Source of the DNA: Bacillota bacterium
GTDB taxonomy: Bacteria > Bacillota > Dethiobacteria > DTU022
DNA length: 33,382 nt
NCBI GenBank assembly: GCA_012840855.1
Contig: DUVX01000094.1
Span: forward strand, 1 to 33,382
Reading direction: 5' to 3'
Part shown: positions 27,347-33,382 of the stretch, piece by piece
Layout of the letters: each line of letters opens with the position of its first letter
Numbering within the stretch: the stretch's first letter is position 1
Notes under the pieces: model-generated
What the model was told of the DNA's origin: nothing
The model's database searches: none
The model's input: the letters and a program-made list of their open reading frames with translations, nothing else
Translations under genes and position numbers: made by a program

Positions 27347-27487
27347 TTAGATAAAGGATGATTGACGTATAACCACAGCAGGTTCAAATTTTTCTTTTTT
27401 GAGGCTTTGCCGGAGTTCAAGTTCTTCTATTTGCTTAAAAACCCAAAGCTCAGACCCACAAGCGCCCAAAATAAATGAGCTCCGTTT
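27347..27487 (-). pseudogene. Possible short gene tail of unknown family
   Basis: Open minus-strand frame KRSSFILGACGSELWVFKQIEELELRQSLKKEKFEPAVVIRQSSFI* without an ATG; protein-like composition. Confidence 0.25.
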
Positions 27488-27563
27488 CTATTCACAAGCC
27501 GTTTTTAGTTGGCATTTCTGTGCCTAAGAGATAGTTCAGGCATCGCACTATAAGGTACCAGGG

Positions 27564-29876
27564 GTGAAACTTTTGAGCTTACTAAAAAACAATTATCAGC
27601 TTTTGTTAAAAAACCTTCCGGATGCCTTCGCAGATCATCAGTTGCTCCCTTACACGCAAAATAAGCCGGCAGACTGCGCGCTTTTAGATGTTAACCCCGC
27701 TTTTGAAAAACTAACCGGGTTAAAGAAAAAAAATATTATTGGAAAAAAAGTAACAGAGCTGGCCCCAGTAGCAGGGTTATACCCGCCAGACCTGATGCTA
27801 TTATTTTGCCAAGCTGCTTCTACCGGTAAAACATTACGCGTCAAGCGATACATTAAGCCTTTTAACAGTCACTACGAAATTATTGCCTATGGTAAGGGAA
27901 ACCAACGTTTTGCAGTTATCTTTCACAATACATCCTCACAAAAAAAACTGGGCAGGCTACCGAAAAGGCTAAACCTGACTGCCAGAGAAAAATACCTTAA
28001 TGTCATCCTTTCCAACACGCCTGCACTGGTCTTTTCTTATAAATATATCGGCAGAAAAAGAAAATACAGCTATATCAATCAGAATATTTACCATCTGTTG
28101 GGCTTCCAACCACAGGAGATAATCGCGGATCCCGATCTATGGATTAGCCGCATTCACCCCGATGATATTAACCGGGTCAGGGCCATTCCCGAAAAGCTAA
28201 AAAAAGAGGAACTTGTCCAAGTCGAATATCGGTTTAATTGCAAAAAAAACCTTTGCCACTGGCTCCACGAAAAACATAGAAATGTTACCCTCGGTGGAGG
28301 CAAAAATGAAATAGTAGCAGTAGGTTGGGATATCACCAGGCGGAAACACGCAAAACAGCTTATCGAAGCAAGGGCAAATCTTTTGTCATACTCCCAGGAT
28401 CATACCCTGGAAGAAATAATGCAAAAAGCTTTGGACGAGATAGGCGTTGTTGTTAACAGCCCCCTCGGTTTTTTTCATTTTTTGAGCGGCGATAAAAAAA
28501 CACTTACCCTCAAAGCCTGGTCCACTGCCACCCTTGAAACCTTTTGCAATATGGGCAGCAAACAGGGGATGCAATATGACACAGCTGCTGCTGGTGTCTG
28601 GGTAGAATGTTTGCACAAATGTCAGCCAGTTGTCCATAACGATTATGCTTCTTTGCCCCACCGTAAGGGACTACCGCCGGGCCATGCTAAAATCACACGT
28701 GAATTGGTGGTGCCGATTATGCGCCAGAATGAAATTGTTGCGGTGCTGGGTGTAGGCAACAAGCCAGTCGATTACGTAGAAGAAGACGTTGATGCCGTTT
28801 CATATTTGGCAGATGTAGCATATTCAATAGTTCTTCACAAACAATCAGCGGAAAGAATCCGCCGCCTTAGCTATCATGATGGACTAACCGGACTCTACAA
28901 CCGGACCTTTTTAGAGGAAGAGATGAAAAGGTTAGATATTGCAAGAAAGTCGCCCCTTAGCCTTGTTCTTGCAGACTTAAATAGCCTTAAGCTTGTTAAC
29001 GACATTTTTGGACATAAAACAGGCGATGAACTTATAAAAACCGCCGCTAGAGTTCTGAAAGACTCCTGCCGCAAAAAAGATATCCTCGGACGTTGGGGCG
29101 GCGATGAATTTGTCATCCTTCTGCCGTTCACAACTGCAGAGGACGCAAAGAAGCTGTGCAACAGGATCAAACACAATTGTCAAAATGTTCACATTAAAAA
29201 TATACCGCTATCTATAGCTTTTGGCCTCGCCGCCCGGGAGAATATAAACACTTCCATAGAGGAAATGCTACAAGAAGCTGATACTCTCATGTACAAACAT
29301 AAATTCTTCGAAAGTAAAAATGTAAGAAACGCTATCGTTGAAAGCCTTTTAAAAGCACTTTGGAAAAAAAGTTTCGAAACTGAAGAGCATACCCGCCGGA
29401 TGCTTGCAGTAGGCCTGAAATTTGGTAAGACATTAAAGTTGCCGGATGTAGAGTTAAGCCGATTGGAGCTACTAATCAAATTGCATGATATCGGGAAAAT
29501 CAATATTTCGAGGGGAATCTTAACTAAAAAGGGAACCTTAACCGCTCAGGAGTGGAAGATAATAAAGAAACATCCAGAAACAGGTTTCAAAATTGCCCGA
29601 TCCACGAAAGAATTTGCCCATATAGCTGAAGATATTTTAGCGCACCATGAGCATTGGGATGGCACCGGTTACCCACAGGGTTTAAAAGGGGAGGAAATTC
29701 CCTTTTTGGCGCGCGTTTTAGCCATTATTGACGCCCATGATGTCATGGTTAACGGAAGGCCGTACAAAGAAAAACTGCAACTTGCTCAATCCGCCCAAGA
29801 AATTATGCAATGTGCAGGAACGCAATTTGATCCCACGCTAGCTAAGGTGTTTGTCAAACAAGTTCTGAAAATGTAA
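27564..29876 (+). CDS. PAS-PAS-GAF-GGDEF-HD-GYP cyclic-di-GMP turnover/sensor protein
   Basis: 770 aa; DGLTGLYNRTFLEEEM, GRWGGDEFVILL, then EEHTRRM...HDIGKINI...HPETGFKI...HHEHWDGTGYPQGLKGEEIPFLARVLAIIDAHD. Confidence 0.92.
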   Translation: MKLLSLLKNNYQLLLKNLPDAFADHQLLPYTQNKPADCALLDVNPAFEKLTGLKKKNIIGKKVTELAPVAGLYPPDLMLLFCQAASTGKTLRVKRYIKPFNSHYEIIAYGKGNQRFAVIFHNTSSQKKLGRLPKRLNLTAREKYLNVILSNTPALVFSYKYIGRKRKYSYINQNIYHLLGFQPQEIIADPDLWISRIHPDDINRVRAIPEKLKKEELVQVEYRFNCKKNLCHWLHEKHRNVTLGGGKNEIVAVGWDITRRKHAKQLIEARANLLSYSQDHTLEEIMQKALDEIGVVVNSPLGFFHFLSGDKKTLTLKAWSTATLETFCNMGSKQGMQYDTAAAGVWVECLHKCQPVVHNDYASLPHRKGLPPGHAKITRELVVPIMRQNEIVAVLGVGNKPVDYVEEDVDAVSYLADVAYSIVLHKQSAERIRRLSYHDGLTGLYNRTFLEEEMKRLDIARKSPLSLVLADLNSLKLVNDIFGHKTGDELIKTAARVLKDSCRKKDILGRWGGDEFVILLPFTTAEDAKKLCNRIKHNCQNVHIKNIPLSIAFGLAARENINTSIEEMLQEADTLMYKHKFFESKNVRNAIVESLLKALWKKSFETEEHTRRMLAVGLKFGKTLKLPDVELSRLELLIKLHDIGKINISRGILTKKGTLTAQEWKIIKKHPETGFKIARSTKEFAHIAEDILAHHEHWDGTGYPQGLKGEEIPFLARVLAIIDAHDVMVNGRPYKEKLQLAQSAQEIMQCAGTQFDPTLAKVFVKQVLKM

Positions 29877-29950
29877 GCAATCACTACACCCTTCTTTTCT
29901 TTGTTTTGGTATCCCCACTATTTGCTTATATCCATTCTGGTACCGCTCCA

Positions 29951-30619
29951 TTAACTATCTTTTAAATCTACATAGAGCGACCCATCGGTGGCCAGCGAGG
30001 CCAAAAATACCCGGGAAATATCATCTATCCCCAGTTCCTTCAACTTGTTATCCAACCAGCTGCGATCGAGATTGTTTTCCTGAAGGTTCTCCTGCAACAC
30101 TACCCCATCGCTGATTATGACAGAGGAAAGGCCCTCGTACCCGGTGGGCACGTTCAGATCCCCGGGGGTCAGCGCTCTGCATTGTGATTTTTTGATCACG
30201 CTTATTTTACCGTCTATTTCCAGGAGGGCGAATTCCACGTCACCAAGGTTGCTGATCCCCTTGTTTCTCAGGGCCGCCAGCACTTCCTCAATATTGTAAT
30301 GCATTTTAGTGATATTTTTTTCTATAAGCTTGCCGTTCCTGATGAAAATCACCGGTTTGCCCTCCAGCAGTAACCGGGCAGTACGGTTTTTTATAGCGAT
30401 CCTGTCGGCCAGCAAGTCTACAGCGGTGATCGCCAGGGGCGCCATAAAGATCTCCAGATCTTGCTTCGGATCAGTAATATAGCTGGTGAGCAGGCCGGCG
30501 ATCATATTCACTGTAAGAAAATCAAAGTAGTTTAATTGGGAAATGGATTTGCGCCCGCTAAGGCGCAGAAGAACAAGCGCAAAAATAAAGGACCCCAATG
30601 ATCGTTTAAATATGGACAA
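29951..30619 (-). CDS. DUF421 (YetF-like) membrane protein
   Basis: 222 aa; N-terminal TM region, FDFLTVNMIAG, RLLLEGKPVIFIRNGKLIEKNITKMHYNIEEVLAALRNKGISNLGDVEFALLEIDGKISVI; probable TTG start with GGGAGG SD. Confidence 0.88.
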   Translation of the reverse strand: MSIFKRSLGSFIFALVLLRLSGRKSISQLNYFDFLTVNMIAGLLTSYITDPKQDLEIFMAPLAITAVDLLADRIAIKNRTARLLLEGKPVIFIRNGKLIEKNITKMHYNIEEVLAALRNKGISNLGDVEFALLEIDGKISVIKKSQCRALTPGDLNVPTGYEGLSSVIISDGVVLQENLQENNLDRSWLDNKLKELGIDDISRVFLASLATDGSLYVDLKDS

Positions 30620-30865
30620 GAAGATAACCTCCCTGTCCTTATTAATCCCCCTTTAGCCTTTTCAATTCGGTTTTAATCAAAAGGATTTCCACGGCCCCAG
30701 GCGTTGAGCTTTGTTGAAATTTGCAAGTTAAAAAAGGCTCAAACTGCTTCTTGATGAGCTATCAAAATATGTTTGCCCTTATGGGTGAGGCGATGCTGGA
30801 GGATAAAGGATGGAGCCCGCTCTTGGAATCAGCTGGGCCTGTTTAGCTGAATCGGAAGCTGTACA

Positions 30866-30907
30866 AAAGCCCCGGGATACCGCTCCTTGGCGGCCCCCCG
30901 GGGCTTT
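30866..30907 (-). terminator. Terminator downstream of the LeuA-family gene
   Basis: AAAGCCCCGGG ... CCCGGGGCTTT 11-bp stem containing an inner CCGC/GCGG hairpin; T run on the minus strand. Confidence 0.75.
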
Positions 30908-30951
30908 ATCGTACCGGACATATTCACGGGCAGTCCATGCCAGATGCTACT

Positions 30952-32190
30952 TTAGTTGTTTTCGCTTTCTCTTTCTACCGAATCCATAATGGCAAGAAAC
31001 TCTTCCTCCGTCAGAAGGCCATGTTTCTCCTCAGCCTTATCCTTGATTTTGTATATGGCTTTCAGCATGTCATCCCGGCTCAGCTTCATCGGGCGACCCA
31101 CCTTTTCCAGCCACAGCTCCACCGAGTCAGCGCCGCTGCCCTTACCCAAAACCACCTGCGGCTTCTCCTGTCCCACCAGATCCCACTTAAACGGGAATAG
31201 CTCCAGCGGTTTGTGGTCGATGCAGTTCTTAAACCAGCTTGCAATAATTCCAGCCTCAATATGGAATATCCCGTCACCGATTATCGCCCTGTTGGGAGGC
31301 GCAGTTATGCCCGTGATCTCTTCCATCATTTTGGCAGTATCATATATTTTGTTGTACTTGATACCGATATCAATATTGTACATGGTCAGCAAAGCCATAA
31401 CCAGCTCTTCGTAAGCGGTGTTGCCACACCGTTCACCTATACCGGAAATAGTCGTATGGGCTACTTCCACACCGGATGCCAGCGCCAGGAGGGTATTCGC
31501 TGTACCTAGACCAAAGTCATTATGGAAATGAGCTTCAAGCGGCTTCTTGATCCGCTCCCTGATTTTCTTCACCAGGTAGGGTATGGCATGAGGAGAGAGC
31601 CCCCCAAAGGTATCAACCAGGGCCAAAGCATCCATATGACCTTCAGTAGCGACCCTTTCTAAGAGGTTGATCACCCAATCGATATTAGCCCTGCTGGCAT
31701 CTATGGGGAAAAACACTGTATACAAATTATTTTCTTTAGCATACTGTGTCGCCTCAATGGAAAGGTTTATCGCTTTTTCTAACGACCAGCCGTAAGCGTT
31801 TTTAATGATATGCTCACTGGAGGGTATCTCAATTACAATTCCAGTTACGCCGCAATCTACAGCTCTTTTAACATCGTCGACCATGCATCTCCCAAAAGCA
31901 AATATTTCCGGGCCGAGATTGCGTTTGACTATCTCCTTAATCGCCTTCTCATCTGTTTTTGATACAGCCGGCATGCCGGCTTCAATTCGATGCACCCCCA
32001 TCTCAGCAAGCCGTTCTGCAATCCGCAGCTTTTGATCGAAATTAAAAATTAACCCGGCCTGCTGTTCACCATCCCGTAATGTAACATCATGTATTTTTAT
32101 CTTTTCCGGATATTCAAATCCTTCTGTTACCTCATCGGAATAGTTCCATGGGCTTACGAACCAGTCTTTAGTTTCCCACACAAATATCAT
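30952..32190 (-). CDS. DRE-TIM family acyltransferase (isopropylmalate/homocitrate synthase-like)
   Basis: IKIHDVTLRDGEQQAGLIFNFDQKLRIAERLAEMGVHRIEAGMPAVS, EAHFHNDFGLGTANTLLALASGVEVAHTTISGIGERCGNTAYEEL. ORF open to 32271; ATG at 32190 (or GTG at 32181) is the more conventional start. Confidence 0.88.
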   Translation of the reverse strand: MIFVWETKDWFVSPWNYSDEVTEGFEYPEKIKIHDVTLRDGEQQAGLIFNFDQKLRIAERLAEMGVHRIEAGMPAVSKTDEKAIKEIVKRNLGPEIFAFGRCMVDDVKRAVDCGVTGIVIEIPSSEHIIKNAYGWSLEKAINLSIEATQYAKENNLYTVFFPIDASRANIDWVINLLERVATEGHMDALALVDTFGGLSPHAIPYLVKKIRERIKKPLEAHFHNDFGLGTANTLLALASGVEVAHTTISGIGERCGNTAYEELVMALLTMYNIDIGIKYNKIYDTAKMMEEITGITAPPNRAIIGDGIFHIEAGIIASWFKNCIDHKPLELFPFKWDLVGQEKPQVVLGKGSGADSVELWLEKVGRPMKLSRDDMLKAIYKIKDKAEEKHGLLTEEEFLAIMDSVERESENN

Positions 32191-32321
32191 CCTTTCGGCA
32201 TCGACTGCTTTATAATGTTTGCATTTCATTGTGCAGCACTTGCAGCATCCGATAATATGGCTAACCGGCAATGACCCTGCAAATCACATCAAGTTTTAAG
32301 GGGGTATTTAGCTGCTAATTA

Positions 32322-32345
32322 AGGGCTACCGTATTTAGCGGCTAC
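32322..32345. repeat. Inverted-repeat copy A (agggctaccgtatttagcggctac)
   Basis: AGGGCTACCGTA(ttt)AGCGGC; its inverse occurs at 33253..33272. Confidence 0.6.
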
Positions 32346-32370
32346 TTATTCGATAGGTTTAACTTTTGAA

Positions 32371-33216
32371 TTACATTGACTGAAGTTTTTCAAGGAACTT
32401 CAGGGTGATTTCATTAAACCTATCCGCTTCGTGATAGAAAAGGTAGTGGCTGCTTTCAAACTTGTGGAGCTCATGATAGGTTTTAATTTCCCTGTCGTAG
32501 ATTTCCCAGAGTTTCTCTCCGTACAGCGGCGATTGATACAGGATCACCGGAACCGTTATTTTACTAAGCTGTGGCAGGTTGTTAGTCAAATTATAATCGA
32601 TCTGCAGTTCAATCCCCGCCCATGGAAAGAACATTTCGCAGTCCTCCGCGAAATTCTTCTCATCCTCAGGGTCCAGCTCGGGCGGCAGGTTAGCGTCTTT
32701 GTTAGCCGGCCCAAATGCTGTATTCAAGTGCATCCCTTCCGGACCTTTCAACCATGCCCAATAATTCTTTTTCATTTGGCGAACCTTGTAACCTTTGTTG
32801 GGATGGATGTTCCAGTCGCCGTCATTCATCATATGAATATGCGAGTCCAGAATGCCGATAGCTTTCAGCTTATGGTCCTTGAACAACTTAGAATACTGAA
32901 CAGCTGTGCCCCCGCCACAGGACCAGCCTATAAGGACCACGTTCTCAAGCTCAAGGTAGTCGATCAGGTTCTTAATGTCGGTGGCATGGCCCGTTAAGTT
33001 GTTCCCAACAAGCGGCGCCGAGGACATCCCGTAACCCCTGGGGTCAAACGAGACAACCCGATATTTTTCCGCAATCACCGGGATGTTTTTGCAAAAGTAG
33101 CGTGTGGATGAGGCGAATCCAGGCGCAAAGATAACCGTAAGAGGGCCGCTTCCGCGACTTTCGTAATAGATATGAGCACCGTCAGGTGTATTGAACCAGT
33201 CTTGCTTAACTGTCAT
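32371..33216 (-). CDS. Alpha/beta hydrolase fold protein
   Basis: 281 aa; DGAHIYYESRGSGPLTVIFAPGFASSTRYF, FDPRGYGMSSAP, LIGWSCGGGTAVQYS nucleophile elbow, KFESSHYLFYHEADRFNEITLKFLEKL. Confidence 0.9.
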   Translation of the reverse strand: MTVKQDWFNTPDGAHIYYESRGSGPLTVIFAPGFASSTRYFCKNIPVIAEKYRVVSFDPRGYGMSSAPLVGNNLTGHATDIKNLIDYLELENVVLIGWSCGGGTAVQYSKLFKDHKLKAIGILDSHIHMMNDGDWNIHPNKGYKVRQMKKNYWAWLKGPEGMHLNTAFGPANKDANLPPELDPEDEKNFAEDCEMFFPWAGIELQIDYNLTNNLPQLSKITVPVILYQSPLYGEKLWEIYDREIKTYHELHKFESSHYLFYHEADRFNEITLKFLEKLQSM

Positions 33217-33252
33217 GCAATTTACGCTCCTTAAATGTTTTGATTTTAAATA

Positions 33253-33272
33253 TGCCGCTTTACGGTAGCCCT
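33253..33272. repeat. Inverted-repeat copy B (tgccgctttacggtagccct)
   Basis: Reverse complement AGGGCTACCGTAAAGCGGCA shares 12 contiguous bases plus AGCGGC with copy A. Confidence 0.6.
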
Positions 33273-33356
33273 AGTACATCCATCTATAGCGGTAGCACAG
33301 TGGCGTGCTTTGTTTCCATTCAACGCCCCGCTTTAATAACCACCCCCTTCGCTGAA

Positions 33357-33382
33357 CTAGTTAAAGTACTCCTCCAGCTCTA
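33357..33382 (-). CDS. Possible 3' end of a CDS running in from the window edge (...ELEEYFN*)
   Basis: Minus strand gag ctg gag gag tac ttt aac tag; very short, open at the edge only. Confidence 0.25.

Noticed and set aside
1-33382. CRISPR arrays, rRNA genes, IS elements, integrases
   Set aside because: Read for regularly spaced repeats, rRNA motifs and transposase/recombinase motifs; none recognised.

Overview
This 33.4 kb window looks like a chromosomal segment of an anaerobic Firmicute-like bacterium; the lineage is inferred only from gene content and strong AGGAGG ribosome-binding sites. It opens 2 nt inside a tRNA-Lys(CTT). Next comes an AT-richer block (~0.2-10.5 kb) holding two very large, overlapping minus-strand genes: a ~1650-aa coiled-coil/TM-hairpin/beta-rich/zinc-knuckle protein, then a 1622-aa DEVH helicase with a C-terminal Cys4 DUF1998/MZB-type module. 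The architecture resembles two-gene Druantia (DruE-helicase) defence loci, and this is the best candidate for an under-described system here. A frameshifted small ORF lies immediately upstream of the pair, and a palindromic promoter/operator candidate lies upstream of that. GC-richer core follows: a saccharopine-dehydrogenase-like gene; a plus-strand operon (SCP2 domain, two tandem DUF2148 Fe-S proteins, acyl-CoA ligase, acyl-CoA dehydrogenase, SCPx-type thiolase); a DUF4153 membrane protein; a YhaN/YhaO (SbcCD-like) pair; and an esterase-glycerol kinase operon in which the glycerol kinase has no canonical start codon. A tRNA-Arg(TCT) is followed by a small accessory patch: PIN-domain remnant, AbrB/RelE-type TA pair, RCC1-repeat remnant and other debris. 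The rest holds a PAS-GAF-GGDEF-HD-GYP protein, a DUF421 protein, a LeuA/homocitrate-synthase-family enzyme and an alpha/beta hydrolase flanked by inverted repeats. All family calls come from reading motifs; no database search was run.
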